Source: Pseudoalteromonas luteoviolacea (GTDB lineage: Bacteria; Pseudomonadota; Gammaproteobacteria; Enterobacterales; Alteromonadaceae). Taken from it: DNA of 64,000 bases. The notes beneath the pieces are model-generated. The model was not told the DNA's origin and made no database searches. It worked only from the letters and a program-made list of their open reading frames with translations. A program made the position numbers and the translations under genes. The stretch covers positions 76,735 through 140,734 of the forward strand of contig NZ_MAUJ01000003.1 in assembly GCF_001696455.1 (NCBI RefSeq), read 5' to 3'. Below are positions 17,691 through 27,117 of the stretch, one piece after another; positions within the stretch are counted from its first letter, which is position 1; the number at the start of each line of letters is the position of its first letter.

Positions 17691-19112
17691 ATGAAAAAAA
17701 CCGATTATTTATCAGTGGTGCTAAGTCTTTTCTGCATCAGTCCTTTGATTGCTTCAGCCGAATCTAAAGTAGAAGATGTATTTAAAGCGAATTGCGCTTC
17801 GTGTCACGGCGCAAACTTGCAAGGAGGAATGGCGGGTTCTTTGTTGGACTCAACTTGGGTAAAGGACGGCACAGATAAATCACTGACTGACGCCATCAAA
17901 CTCGGCATTAAAGAGAGAGGAATGCCCGCTTTTGGTTCTTCCCTATCCGATGAAGCAATTCGTACTTTAGTTGTTTATATTAGAGAAGCTGGCTACCGTG
18001 CTGAAACACAAGCCATTCAAACACCGACTTTGAACAAAAGCTTCGATACTCAATATCACTCTGTTAACACGAGAGAAGTTGCATCTGCAGAGGGTATAAT
18101 TTGGGCAATGGACTTTTTACCCAGTGGCGATTTACTTTATACGTTAAGAAAGGGCGAGTTGTGGCTGTTAGGTAAAGATGGAAAGAAAGTCCAAATAAAG
18201 AATACACCTCAAGTATGGCATCGCGGACAAGGTGGTATGCTAGATGTAATGCCAGATCCTGACTATGCCAAAAATGGCTGGGTTTATCTTTCCTATAGCA
18301 AACAAACTGGTAAAAATAATGCCGGACAAAATGTCGGGATCACCGCAATAGTTCGAGGTAAAATAAATAATAACCAGTGGGTTGAGCAACAAACCTTATT
18401 TGAAGCACCAAAACAAACGCACAGAAATAGAGGTTGGCATTTTGGCTCACGCTTCGCCATCGTTGGTGACTATCTATTTTTCAGTAATGGTGACGAAGGT
18501 CACCAAAATGATGCACAAGATTTAACAACACAAAATGGGAAAATACACAGAATATACAAAAATGGACAAGTTCCCAAAGATAACCCGTTTTTCACTCAAC
18601 CGGGGGCACTCAAAACGATTTGGACTTATGGAAATAGAAACCCACAGGGATTAGTAAAGCACCCTACCACTGAGCAGATATGGTCAACAGAGCATGGTCC
18701 AAGAGGCGGCGATGAGCTGAACTTGATCTCAAAAGGCCTCAATTATGGCTGGCCAAAAATTACGTTCGGCATGAATTACGATGGAACCCCAATTACGCCC
18801 CATACAGCATTGCCTGGCATGCAACAGCCCATTCACCAGTGGACGCCATCAATCGCTGTCGCAGGAATGAACTTTTATACGAACACCGTATTTAGCAAGT
18901 GGCAAGGCGACTTGTTTGTTGGCAGTTTAGCGAAAAAGCAGTTACACCGCTTGCGTATAAAGGATAACAAAGTCATTGAAGACGAAATCATTTTAAAGGG
19001 ACTCGGACGAATTCGAGATGTGGTTACCGCACCCACAGGTGAACTTTACATAACAATGAACGATAGGCAATCTAAAACCAGTAAAATCGTAGCCCTAACA
19101 CCCGGTAAATAG
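17691..19112 (+). CDS. cytochrome c / PQQ-dependent sugar dehydrogenase fusion
   Basis: 473 aa from the ATG at 17691; a longer TTG start is less likely because MKKTDYLSVVLSLFCISPLI begins a clean signal peptide. A small cytochrome c domain follows, with heme motif C-A-S-C-H near residue 35 and the later ligand M in R-G-M-P-A-F. The main domain (about 115-473) is a glucose/sorbosone-dehydrogenase six-bladed propeller, with family motifs W-H-F-G-S-R-F, N-R-N-P-Q-G-L and E-H-G-P-R-G-G-D-E-L-N. Such periplasmic enzymes oxidise aldose sugars with PQQ. The fused heme could pass electrons straight to the respiratory chain. No PQQ synthesis genes are in the window. Confidence 0.88.
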   Translation: MKKTDYLSVVLSLFCISPLIASAESKVEDVFKANCASCHGANLQGGMAGSLLDSTWVKDGTDKSLTDAIKLGIKERGMPAFGSSLSDEAIRTLVVYIREAGYRAETQAIQTPTLNKSFDTQYHSVNTREVASAEGIIWAMDFLPSGDLLYTLRKGELWLLGKDGKKVQIKNTPQVWHRGQGGMLDVMPDPDYAKNGWVYLSYSKQTGKNNAGQNVGITAIVRGKINNNQWVEQQTLFEAPKQTHRNRGWHFGSRFAIVGDYLFFSNGDEGHQNDAQDLTTQNGKIHRIYKNGQVPKDNPFFTQPGALKTIWTYGNRNPQGLVKHPTTEQIWSTEHGPRGGDELNLISKGLNYGWPKITFGMNYDGTPITPHTALPGMQQPIHQWTPSIAVAGMNFYTNTVFSKWQGDLFVGSLAKKQLHRLRIKDNKVIEDEIILKGLGRIRDVVTAPTGELYITMNDRQSKTSKIVALTPGK

Positions 19113-19639
19113 CCAATAGGCACAAGAGATCAGTTACATTAGCTGTCGTAGTGTGATTACCATCGGAAGCAGACGGTATAAGTACCGAGCGATCGTGACG
19201 TAATCACACGATAAATGTTGCCGAGCTTCAGCAAGTTTTGCTCACCGTAACACAGTGGATTTCCCTTGGTAATGCGCGATTACGACAGAATCGCTTGGTA
19301 ACTAAAGTACGACAAAATCGCTTGGTGTTAACAACATTAGCTGTAGTGGCGCATACCTGATCTTACAGTTTAGGTGAATACGTTTAGACTTCATCTGACA
19401 GGCAAGTATGAGCGAGGAATGGTCGTCCAATTCAATTTTTGTGGGTTGATAGCTGAGTAATCTGAACAGTGTTTAAATAGAGCTGCACGTAGAATTGTCC
19501 AAAAACGTGTAAAAATGGTGCATATTCACAATACTATTAATAACTTAATGGTCTAACGAAGGTTTTTTTTGAATTAACATTTACTTGTGGCTTTACGTTA
19601 AAACCAATACGCTTGCGGTTTTTAAAATTGTATTGATAG
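19113..19639. other. intergenic with short degenerate repeats
   Basis: No coding frame. A near-exact 20-bp direct repeat occurs at 19281-19300 and 19309-19328 (TACGACARAATCGCTTGGTR). ACATTAGCTGT occurs near 19127 and again near 19334. The repeats may come from a duplicated small element. Confidence 0.4.
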
Positions 19640-20149
19640 ATGATTCGATTAATTAAATATGTTGTGCTTGCTGGCCTGATACCATTCGTAAGCTCTGTGT
19701 CAGCTGGCGTAGTTCATCTGCAAAACTACTCCTTTTCTAAAACCCAAGTAAGTTTACTTAAAAACCTGATAGAAACCTCTTCAGAGCTCACAAAGCAGCC
19801 CGATGTAGTGTATGTAAAGCATAAGTCGCGTGATGATTTGAAATCGATAGTGGTCAATAAAGCAATCTTGGACACACCATTTTCCTTTACTGGTAAATCA
19901 CATGAGCTTAACTTGGCAGGGTTTCGCATTGCAGAAATCGATGTAAGAAAAGATAACTCACTGTATCGCATTAGTTTGGTATCGAATACGTCACCTGATT
20001 GGTCAATTTTTGTAGAGTTTGAAGACATGGTGCTATATGACTATAGATTACAAGGCTTTCTACTTTCTATAGTAGGCCAACACCAAACACATCATATCCA
20101 GATTGCCAAAGACTACAGTGTACTTAAAGCAACAGCTGCCCTTCATTAA
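19640..20149 (+). CDS. hypothetical exported protein
   Basis: 169 aa. The start MIRLIKYVVLAGLIPFVSSV ending S-A-G is a signal peptide, so the protein is periplasmic or secreted. The mature part alternates basic and beta-like stretches (V-V-Y-V-K-H-K-S-R-D-D-L, L-Y-R-I-S-L-V-S-N, I-F-V-E-F-E-D-M-V). There are no cysteines. No family is recognised. It stands alone, followed by a run of short inverted repeats. Confidence 0.6.
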   Translation: MIRLIKYVVLAGLIPFVSSVSAGVVHLQNYSFSKTQVSLLKNLIETSSELTKQPDVVYVKHKSRDDLKSIVVNKAILDTPFSFTGKSHELNLAGFRIAEIDVRKDNSLYRISLVSNTSPDWSIFVEFEDMVLYDYRLQGFLLSIVGQHQTHHIQIAKDYSVLKATAALH

Positions 20150-20164
20150 TCTTTTTAAAAGTGA

Positions 20165-20185
20165 TCAATGGGGTCAGAGACGTTG
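20165..20185 (+). repeat. 'GGGGTCAGAG' type element remnant
   Basis: The string ATGGGGTCAGAGACGTTGAT resembles the GGGGTCAGAGT tract seen at the edge of REP-associated tyrosine transposase genes in gammaproteobacteria. No transposase gene is present. The match is from memory. Confidence 0.3.
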
Positions 20186-20291
20186 ATTTTAGCTATTTGA
20201 ACCAGCGTCCGCCTTTGGCACAAAGCTTGTGTTCACTGTCAGATTTGATACACACTAAAATCCAAATCTGGAAGCTTATTCACATTCGCGA

Positions 20292-20333
20292 CTTTAAGCT
20301 TTGCCTCACTTTATCGTGAGTTAAAGCTTAAAG
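20292..20333 (-). terminator. hairpin at 3' end of MCP gene
   Basis: CTTTAAGCTTT (20292-20302) pairs with AAAGCTTAAAG (20323-20333), with an inner CTCAC/GTGAG stem. It overlaps the MCP stop. There is no U-run, so termination is tentative. Confidence 0.45.
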
Positions 20334-22141
20334 AATGCCGCACTTGCCTGTAAATTGTTAGAAACCTTAACAATATCTTGGACCGAGCGGGTCAAGCTAT
20401 TACTCGCTTGGGTGTTTCGCATTGTCGCCGCATCCACAGCTTCGACAGTCTGATTAATTTGCTCTAGACCTTGTTGTTGTTGCTTGGAAATATTCATCAT
20501 ATTTTGCACAAGATCCGAGGTTTTATTGGCCGCAGGAATTATTTTTTCAAGCTGCTTACCAGCAACCTCAGCTAAACTGACGCTCTCAGTGGCTGTCTCT
20601 CCTATTCTTTCCGACGCTTGCTGACATCGTTCTGCTAACTTTCGTACTTCGCTCGCAACCACTGCAAACCCTTTACCGTGAACACCTGCGCGTGAAGCTT
20701 CAATTGTTGCATTCAAAGCTAGCAAATTGGTTTGATAGGCAATTTCATCAATTATCTTGATTTGTTGCGCAATGGTTCGCATTGCATCAATCGTTTGTTT
20801 GACTTTCCCCCCGCCATCGTCTGCTTCTTTAGTGGTGTTAATTGCTACACCATCGGTGGCTAAAGCATACTCACTATTGGCTTTGATCGACTCACCTATT
20901 TTTAAAGCCGCATTTTTAGTATTTGAAACACTCTTCTCTTGCTCTGCGGCCGACACAGCCATCTCTTTTGCGATTCGAATTACCAATGTAGAGATATTCT
21001 CCAATGATGAGGAGCTTTGTTTCACCTCTTTTATGACTATCGCAAATTGTTTGGACATGCCTTGCAAAGCTCTCAACAAGCGTGACGTTTCACTATCACC
21101 TATAATTTTTTTCCTCATCTCTAAGTTGCCCGCAGCCAATGAATTTGCAATTGCAACAGCTTCATTAATGGGGGTCGTAATTGATTTAGAGATAATTACA
21201 GCAAGGAGAATCGCCACTCCAAAGCTAATCACGCTGACCGTCGCAACTAACGTTTGTGAATTACGATTGTCTCGTTGTAGTGCCGGACCCATTTGATCTT
21301 GACGATCTTTGATGCTCAACTTAAGCACTTCAATTTGGCGTGCCGCCTGCTGACCTAATACATCCAATTGCGCTCGCTTGAGCCTATTTCGTGAATCAAT
21401 CACCAAGGTTAGATTATTGAAGTGCTCAATGTATTTAGGCGCAAGACGCACTAGGTTCACATAGTAACTTTGACGACTTTTCCCCTGAATCAAGGAGCCA
21501 AGTTCTCTAAGGTTATCGCTAAAGAGCGCATATTCGGTTTGAACACGTTCGACTTCCTCAGAGTCGTTCGTATCTAAGAACTTGACGACATGCAGCCGTG
21601 CAATCAGAAGGTTTCTGAGCGCCGCGGCTGCAAAAAACGCGGTTTCCATATCGCCATCTTGTCTTGCGTTTAACAAAATTTGAGACAGATCTTGCTCCAT
21701 TTTCGGACCTATCACATTCAACTTTTCATGTACCAAAGTATTACGCTCGGCAATTTTTCTCGCCACTTGTTCAAATACAGACGCGTATTGGTTTGCCAAT
21801 TGCTCAACGTCATTAAACGTGTTTATTTGTTCTTCGGTTATGGCGTCTTCGTGGGCACTTTGCAATAATTCTTGCAAAGCAGCCATGCGTGATAGTTCTT
21901 CTCTTAATGCCTCCGCTTTGCCGTTATTTATGTAGTGTAAAGCCGCTATTCTTAAGCTGAGTAGGTTCGCCTGTACTCGCCCTGCATTATTTGTATTTCG
22001 TGCAAGGGAGCGATAATCTCTAAATCCTTCAGCTGCTGTGTTAAGTGCTTGTATAGAGACTAAAACAGCGCAACTGAACAGTAGCAGCAAAACAAAGAAG
22101 CCAGCCCCCAAACGGTTTGAAATTTTTAGCTCCGCAAACAT
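20321..22141 (-). CDS. methyl-accepting chemotaxis protein
   Basis: 606 aa from the ATG at 22141, with GAAGG just upstream; the longer TTG start is less likely. There is one membrane segment near the N-terminus (about residues 12-30). A long helical four-helix-bundle sensor follows (about 35-290), then a second membrane segment (about 300-320), HAMP, and a signalling domain. The signalling tip reads I-D-E-I-A-Y-Q-T-N-L-L-A-L-N-A-T-I-E-A-S-R-A-G, followed by G-K-G-F-A-V-V-A-S-E-V-R-K-L-A. The sensor senses a periplasmic signal and controls CheA. The ligand is unknown. No che genes are nearby, so it is an orphan receptor. Confidence 0.95.
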   Translation of the reverse strand: MFAELKISNRLGAGFFVLLLLFSCAVLVSIQALNTAAEGFRDYRSLARNTNNAGRVQANLLSLRIAALHYINNGKAEALREELSRMAALQELLQSAHEDAITEEQINTFNDVEQLANQYASVFEQVARKIAERNTLVHEKLNVIGPKMEQDLSQILLNARQDGDMETAFFAAAALRNLLIARLHVVKFLDTNDSEEVERVQTEYALFSDNLRELGSLIQGKSRQSYYVNLVRLAPKYIEHFNNLTLVIDSRNRLKRAQLDVLGQQAARQIEVLKLSIKDRQDQMGPALQRDNRNSQTLVATVSVISFGVAILLAVIISKSITTPINEAVAIANSLAAGNLEMRKKIIGDSETSRLLRALQGMSKQFAIVIKEVKQSSSSLENISTLVIRIAKEMAVSAAEQEKSVSNTKNAALKIGESIKANSEYALATDGVAINTTKEADDGGGKVKQTIDAMRTIAQQIKIIDEIAYQTNLLALNATIEASRAGVHGKGFAVVASEVRKLAERCQQASERIGETATESVSLAEVAGKQLEKIIPAANKTSDLVQNMMNISKQQQQGLEQINQTVEAVDAATMRNTQASNSLTRSVQDIVKVSNNLQASAAFFKL

Positions 22142-22252
22142 GTTTACCTTCAAGTCCCATAGGGCACCCTTGCTGAACGATTCTAAAAATATAATACAAA
22201 CTTTGCGTGCTGCTTATTTTATTGCTAAAAAAACAATAAAATATTCTGCATC

Positions 22253-22732
22253 TCATCCTGTGTTTTCACACACTGTCACCGACGGTTCACTGACTTCAAC
22301 AAGCTGCTTTTCTTTCGGCGCTAATATTGTTGCAATCCCAAATACCACTTCCTGTTTTTTTTGGTTAGTGCATTGGCAATCTAAAGTGACTACTCTGCGG
22401 CTCAAGTCTTTATCTATTACTGTAATTTTCGTTGTTATTTCGTCACCGATTTTCACCGGCGCGACAAACTTTAAATCTTGAGATAAATAAATCGAGCCGG
22501 GTCCTGGCAGTGTGGTGCCTATCACTGCAGAAATCTGAGCGGCAGTCCACATACCATGCGCGACGACACCATGAAACCGAGTTTGATTGGCATACTCTTC
22601 ATTTACGTGCACGGGGTTAAAATCCCCAGTCAATGCTGCAAACCCCAATACATCATTCATTGTGACTGTACGAACAACAGATACGTTTTGCCCTATCTCT
22701 ATTTCATCAAAAATAATATTCTCAAGTTTCAT
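22253..22732 (-). CDS. MaoC-type (R)-specific enoyl-CoA hydratase
   Basis: 159 aa, a single hot-dog domain. The catalytic segment is A-L-T-G-D-F-N-P-V-H-V-N-E-E-Y-A, with D and H in the expected places, followed by G-V-V-A-H-G-M-W-T-A. These proteins hydrate trans-2-enoyl-CoA to (R)-3-hydroxyacyl-CoA, as PhaJ does, linking beta-oxidation to polymer or fatty-acid synthesis. It starts 3 bp after the FabI-like gene on the same strand, so the two are co-transcribed. Together they could carry out hydration and reduction of enoyl thioesters. Confidence 0.88.
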   Translation of the reverse strand: MKLENIIFDEIEIGQNVSVVRTVTMNDVLGFAALTGDFNPVHVNEEYANQTRFHGVVAHGMWTAAQISAVIGTTLPGPGSIYLSQDLKFVAPVKIGDEITTKITVIDKDLSRRVVTLDCQCTNQKKQEVVFGIATILAPKEKQLVEVSEPSVTVCENTG

Positions 22733-22735
22733 AAT

Positions 22736-23500
22736 TCAACCCACTGCGTGATAACCATTATCAACGTACAGGATGCCACCAGTGATGGCCTTCGACAGGT
22801 CACTCACTAAAAACAGCGCTGTACCTGCTACGTCTTCGATAGATAAATGCCGATTTAAAGGCGACTTTAGCTCACTCGTTTCAAGTAACTGTTCAAAATC
22901 TTTCAACCCCGATGCAGCTCGGGTTTTGATGGGTCCAGGTGATATTGCATTGACTCTATGACCTTGCTGACCAAGCTCCAGTGCCATATATCGAACAGAT
23001 GACTCCAGTGCTGCCTTAATTGGCCCCATTAGGCCATAATTCTTAACCGCTCTAGTGCTGCCCAGATATGACATTGTTATCAAACTGGATGATGGATTTA
23101 AAATGGGCTCTAACAGCCTGACCAAACGGACGAAAGATAAACAAGAAACGTCCATAGCCAATTGAACCCCTTCTCGGTGTGCATCGATGAGCCGCCCCTC
23201 TAAATCTTGCAACGGCGCAAAAGCCACGCTGTGAATTAAAAAGTCAATTTTCCCAAAAGTGGATTGGGTAAATGCGATAAGGTTTGCAAGTTGCTCATCA
23301 CAGCTCACATCACATTGTTTAAATAGCACATCAGGCACAGAGTCTTGCAATGGCAATACAAAAGGCGCTGCTTTCTCGTTGGCATAACTCACAATCAACA
23401 TCGCACCTTGCCTGTCTAATATTTTAGCGCACGAAAAAGCGATGCTGTGTTGATTTGCGACCCCTACGATAAGGCCTTTTTTCCCCTTTAAGTCATACAT
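22736..23500 (-). CDS. FabI-like enoyl-[acyl-carrier-protein] reductase
   Basis: 254 aa. The divergent SDR cofactor motif is G-V-A-N-Q-H-S-I-A, as in FabI. The active site is Y-G-L-M-G-P-I-K, i.e. Y-x6-K, which distinguishes FabI from classical Y-x3-K enzymes. The end G-G-I-L-Y-V-D-N-G-Y-H is also FabI-like. FabI reduces trans-2-enoyl-ACP with NAD(P)H in the last step of fatty-acid elongation. The coupling with a MaoC hydratase and the lack of other fab genes suggest a secondary, specialised copy rather than the housekeeping fabI. GGGAG precedes the ATG. Confidence 0.85.
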   Translation of the reverse strand: MYDLKGKKGLIVGVANQHSIAFSCAKILDRQGAMLIVSYANEKAAPFVLPLQDSVPDVLFKQCDVSCDEQLANLIAFTQSTFGKIDFLIHSVAFAPLQDLEGRLIDAHREGVQLAMDVSCLSFVRLVRLLEPILNPSSSLITMSYLGSTRAVKNYGLMGPIKAALESSVRYMALELGQQGHRVNAISPGPIKTRAASGLKDFEQLLETSELKSPLNRHLSIEDVAGTALFLVSDLSKAITGGILYVDNGYHAVG

Positions 23501-23784
23501 AAGCGCACGCTCCCTTCGCTACCACGCTAATTTATGAACCACATTTCACCAATAATATGGGGCAGACTTTTCATTAATAAGACAGCAAAGAGATAAGTAA
23601 ATATATGCCATCAATTTAAGCAAGCGTTACAGTTATTCACGTAAAAAGCAGCACTCGCAAACATAAATAAAACACAAAAAAAACAATTCTAACAATCTAT
23701 AAATAGCTATATATAACAGTGCTTTACAAGCCATTTATTCTGTGTAACATGCGCTATTTTTAAGTAAATAAAATAGGGACTATC

Positions 23785-24444
23785 ATGAAGTCGTCACTTT
23801 TTGCGCTAACCATCGCACTCTTCTCTGGCAGCACTATTGCAGGTAATACTATTAAGTTTGATTATGTGGGTGCAGGCTATGCGAAGCATAAACTCGAGGA
23901 CATGCCTAGCCAAGGTGGCTATACCGTAGAGGCAAGTAAAAAATTCGCTGACCGTTGGGTGGCTTCTGCACAATATTCAAGCACGTCAGATACGGGTGAC
24001 TTTTCATCGAGCATCGAAATGGAAACAAACACGGATTATTGGAGTATTGGGGGCGCATACCTAATTTCGCAAGACGACAATTCTGTGTTCGAATTGGCCG
24101 CTAGTTTTAATCGCTTAGAGATTGATAATAAAATTATAAAATCTAAGTATGACTTGTATATAGACAATGCCTCTATCGGGCGTGGCCAGAATGTTAACTA
24201 CAGATACACAGATCACACCAATACTCATACTTTAAAAGCTAATTATCATTACGCCTTTGCAGAAAGTGTCAACCTAGTTGCGGGGATCGGCTATGAATAC
24301 TTAACAAACGCAGAACAAAAACACGAGTTGTTTTATCAAGTTGGCGTGAATTACAACTTTGCTCAAAACTTCACGCTTAGCGCGTTATACCGCAATATCG
24401 ATATCTATGAAACTCAATCAATCACACTACGTTATAACTTTTAA
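23785..24444 (+). CDS. outer-membrane beta-barrel protein
   Basis: 219 aa. The signal peptide MKSSLFALTIALFSGSTIAG is followed by a mature part of alternating amphipathic strands with glycine/aromatic turns (Y-V-G-A-G-Y-A-K-H, W-S-I-G-G-A-Y-L-I, N-L-V-A-G-I-G-Y-E-Y-L). It ends in S-I-T-L-R-Y-N-F, a C-terminal Phe beta-signal for BAM-dependent insertion. The size suits an 8-10-strand barrel of the OmpA/OmpW-like porin-family type. It is monocistronic with a strong terminator. Function unknown. Confidence 0.82.
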   Translation: MKSSLFALTIALFSGSTIAGNTIKFDYVGAGYAKHKLEDMPSQGGYTVEASKKFADRWVASAQYSSTSDTGDFSSSIEMETNTDYWSIGGAYLISQDDNSVFELAASFNRLEIDNKIIKSKYDLYIDNASIGRGQNVNYRYTDHTNTHTLKANYHYAFAESVNLVAGIGYEYLTNAEQKHELFYQVGVNYNFAQNFTLSALYRNIDIYETQSITLRYNF

Positions 24445-24456
24445 TTTGTAGTGTCA

Positions 24457-24485
24457 GGGAGCTAGCAATCTAGCTCCCATTTTAT
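24457..24485 (+). terminator. intrinsic terminator after OMP gene
   Basis: GGGAGCTAG (24457-24465), loop CAAT, CTAGCTCCC (24470-24478), then ATTTTAT. Confidence 0.8.
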
Positions 24486-24569
24486 GATTTGCATTGTATG
24501 TTGAGAAACTGAGTGAGGCCAAATTTGCAGCGTCTCCTGATAGACTCCACTGCCAAAAAGCTCCCGCTC

Positions 24570-25403
24570 CTACGCGTTTTTTTCAATAATATGTACATCC
24601 CGTTGTGGGAATGGAATTGCAACATTGGCACTGTCTAACGCAGGTTTGATGGCCCGGTTTGTATCAAAATATACATCCCAGTAATCGTCCGTTTTACACC
24701 ATACCCAAACAGTTAAATCAATTGAATTATCGCCATAGCCCACCACACCTACAAAAGGCGGAGGGTCTTGCAAAATGCGGCTGTCATTACTCGCCATTTT
24801 CAATAGTGCTTGTTCAGCTTCATCCACACTGTTGTTGTAACTGATTCCAACAGACAAATCGACACGTCGAATTTGCTCATGGGTGACATTATTTACCTTT
24901 TCACTCGCAAGTGGCCCATTCGGTAAAATGATACGGCGGTTATCTAATGTCGTTAGGAAGGTACAAAATACATCAATTGCTTCAACAACACCTTCTTCAC
25001 CCTGCGCAACAATGTAATCTCCAACTTGAAATGGTTTAAAAATTAAAATCAGTACGCCACCAGCAAAGTTCGAAAGACTGCCCTGAAGTGCAAGACCAAC
25101 AGCTAGCCCTGCCGCACCTAAAATGGCGATAAATGACGTCGTTTTAACTCCCAACATCGAGATAACAGATATAAATAAACATGCTTTTAAAAGCACAGTC
25201 GCAACACTGCTCAGCCACTTTCTTAGTGAGACATTAAACTCACGCTTTTCTAGCAAAAAGTCTATCGCTTTTCCGACTAACGAGATCAGCCATAAGCCCA
25301 CAATCAAAGTGAGAATTGCGAGCGCGAACTTTGGTGCAAACTCAACGGCATGAACCGTTATCAAATCGATAATTTTTTGCATATCTATTTCAGCAATATC
25401 CAT
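24570..25403 (-). CDS. small-conductance mechanosensitive channel (MscS family)
   Basis: 277 aa from the ATG at 25401-25403, which has GAGGA 5 nt upstream; an in-frame ATG four codons earlier is possible. Three membrane segments come first. TM3 carries the Gly/Ala-rich pore helix (A-I-L-G-A-A-G-L-A-V-G-L-A-L-Q-G-S-L-S-N), followed by N-F-A-G-G-V-L-I-L and P-F-Q-V-G-D-Y-I-V. This is the core MscS signature. The rest is the cytoplasmic beta/vestibule domain. The length matches E. coli MscS (286). It opens on hypo-osmotic shock to release solutes. Confidence 0.94.
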   Translation of the reverse strand: MDIAEIDMQKIIDLITVHAVEFAPKFALAILTLIVGLWLISLVGKAIDFLLEKREFNVSLRKWLSSVATVLLKACLFISVISMLGVKTTSFIAILGAAGLAVGLALQGSLSNFAGGVLILIFKPFQVGDYIVAQGEEGVVEAIDVFCTFLTTLDNRRIILPNGPLASEKVNNVTHEQIRRVDLSVGISYNNSVDEAEQALLKMASNDSRILQDPPPFVGVVGYGDNSIDLTVWVWCKTDDYWDVYFDTNRAIKPALDSANVAIPFPQRDVHIIEKNA

Positions 25404-25415
25404 AACCATCCTCAT

Positions 25416-26006
25416 TAATTAAAACTTAAGAACTAATCTTAGTTAACAAAATGGTTTTCATGCTAACTTTTTATTAATTTCAGAACCAAAATCGCCGAAT
25501 CAACAGGTGAGTACCTCTTCCTATATTGAGATTTTTATTAGCGCACACTGTGTGGGCTTCACTCCGAACATACGTTTTACAATAGGGAGAACTAATCAAA
25601 AACCACTCACAACTTTACTAATATTCGCACTGAACTACATATCATTTCTTAGTAGCAAAACCGGTGACGATGGGCCTAGAGGTAGTATTATGCCCATACT
25701 ATCGTTTACAGATGGCGCACTCACGGTACCAGAAGCGTTCAACATAACTGCGACACAAGTGGACACAAAGATATTGTCTGAATCGCAATCACTATAAATG
25801 GTGGGGATAAGAATTGGCGTCACGAGGCTTCCCAGAAGCCGCTAACGGAAATACTCAGCAGACTCTGTTTGGTATGAACTACCACAACTCTTTCCTAGAG
25901 GTATTACTAACCACAGGACAAACTTTATATCTAAACCTCTGTGGTGATGTGATTCGCCCGTGGGTTTTAGGCTTGATACGCTCTAGCTTTTAACCCTTAT
26001 GATTGC
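25416..26006. other. intergenic, no supported gene
   Basis: About 590 bp. Overlapping short frames on both strands lack ribosome sites and family features. A 6-bp inverted repeat GGCTTC-CCA-GAAGCC sits at 25826-25840. It may be decayed sequence. Confidence 0.4.
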
Positions 26007-26993
26007 CTAGTCGTGTCGATGCTGTATGAGAAATTGCTTGGGCGTCACGCCATAGGTATTTTTAAACGCCGTTGTAAAGTTACTAACATGGTTATAGCCT
26101 GCTCGATATGCTGCCTCGCCAATACTTAATTGCCCCAACATAATCGCTTTTTTTGCCTCATGTAAGCGTTGCTGCTTAGCATATTGCTTTACAGTCGTAT
26201 TAAAACGAGATTTGAAAAAGCGCTGTAAGGTACTGATGCTCATACCCAACTGTTTAGCAATTTGCTCTAATGGCACATTGTTTTGTAGCAAGAAGACTAA
26301 ATTTTGACTCACTTCCTCAATCACTTCAGGTGCATGCGGCCGCGCTCGGACAGTTTGCACCACTGTATTATTTTCAGTAGCCAGTAAATCAAGCACCTCA
26401 GGAACAATACTTAATATTAAGCTTTCTTGCTTTATTAATCGGTAAGGATCTGAGTCTACTTTATGCAAAGACATTATATTGAGTGCAGCATTAATCGCAG
26501 ACTTTGACATTTTTAAAAGCGACACATGACTTGATTTGAGCAGCGGTTGATTGAGTATCTCCTTGCCATGCTTGTTAGATAGTTTTGCAGCGAGCCAAGG
26601 AAAACGCACGTCAATCGTGACTTTTCTTACCATTCGGCCCGTACTGAGAAAGCGTGTAAATACCTGAGGTTCCGCCACCATATTGACGAAGACTAAAGGG
26701 GGATCCGTAGCCTCCAAAAAGTACTTTCTTTCACCAACACTAAATTCTAGTGTGCCCTGAAATAAAAAGGTAATGGCCATACTTGGCTCGATAGCTGCGG
26801 TGCTTGTCGCATCTTGCGATTCTTGCATCTCAGTGCAATGAACATTCAAATGATGGTGAAGCACATCAAATCGCAATGATCCATTAGCCAGCTCACTGTC
26901 AACTCCCCGCCTCTGTGGCTTCCTAGCCAAGTGATGCTCAACGCCTATTTGTTGTAACGCTTCAGCTAGATCGGATTGTTTAAACGCGGGCAT
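26007..26993 (-). CDS. AraC-family regulator next to TonB receptor
   Basis: 328 aa. The C-terminal ~100 residues hold a double helix-turn-helix (L-E-Q-I-A-K-Q-L-G-M-S-I-S-T-L-Q-R-F-F-K-S and S-I-G-E-A-A-Y-R-A-G-Y-N-H-V-S-N-F-T-T-A-F-K), ending in G-V-T-P-K-Q-F. The N-terminal ~200 residues are an unassigned sensor region. Such PchR-like regulators bind a ferric siderophore or heme and activate the receptor gene beside them. Here the receptor is divergent across 124 bp that also hold a Fur box. Regulation of the receptor is therefore likely. The ligand is unknown. Confidence 0.88.
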   Translation of the reverse strand: MPAFKQSDLAEALQQIGVEHHLARKPQRRGVDSELANGSLRFDVLHHHLNVHCTEMQESQDATSTAAIEPSMAITFLFQGTLEFSVGERKYFLEATDPPLVFVNMVAEPQVFTRFLSTGRMVRKVTIDVRFPWLAAKLSNKHGKEILNQPLLKSSHVSLLKMSKSAINAALNIMSLHKVDSDPYRLIKQESLILSIVPEVLDLLATENNTVVQTVRARPHAPEVIEEVSQNLVFLLQNNVPLEQIAKQLGMSISTLQRFFKSRFNTTVKQYAKQQRLHEAKKAIMLGQLSIGEAAYRAGYNHVSNFTTAFKNTYGVTPKQFLIQHRHD

Positions 26994-27080
26994 AAGGTGA
27001 CTATTTATAATAATTTAATGACGATTTTGCACAATAAATGAAGCCAACTCAAGTCTCTTTAATAATTACAATATTGCAAT

Positions 27081-27095
27081 TGGTAATTATTTTCA
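27081..27095 (+). promoter_or_regulatory. Fur box candidate
   Basis: TGGTAATTATTTTCA matches 12 of 14 defined bases of the Fur 7-1-7 consensus TGATAATnATTATCA. It lies 23 bp before the TonB receptor start, so Fe-Fur would block it in iron-rich cells. Confidence 0.65.
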
Positions 27096-27117
27096 TTGTA
27101 TTTAACGGAGAGAAATT

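Noticed and set aside
20165..20185. A transposase gene expected beside the GGGGTCAGAG tract
   Set aside because: No transposase frame is present; only the edge-like string remains, so no mobile element is called.
25507..25823. Overlapping short frames on both strands
   Set aside because: Neither has a ribosome site or a recognisable pattern; treated as non-coding.
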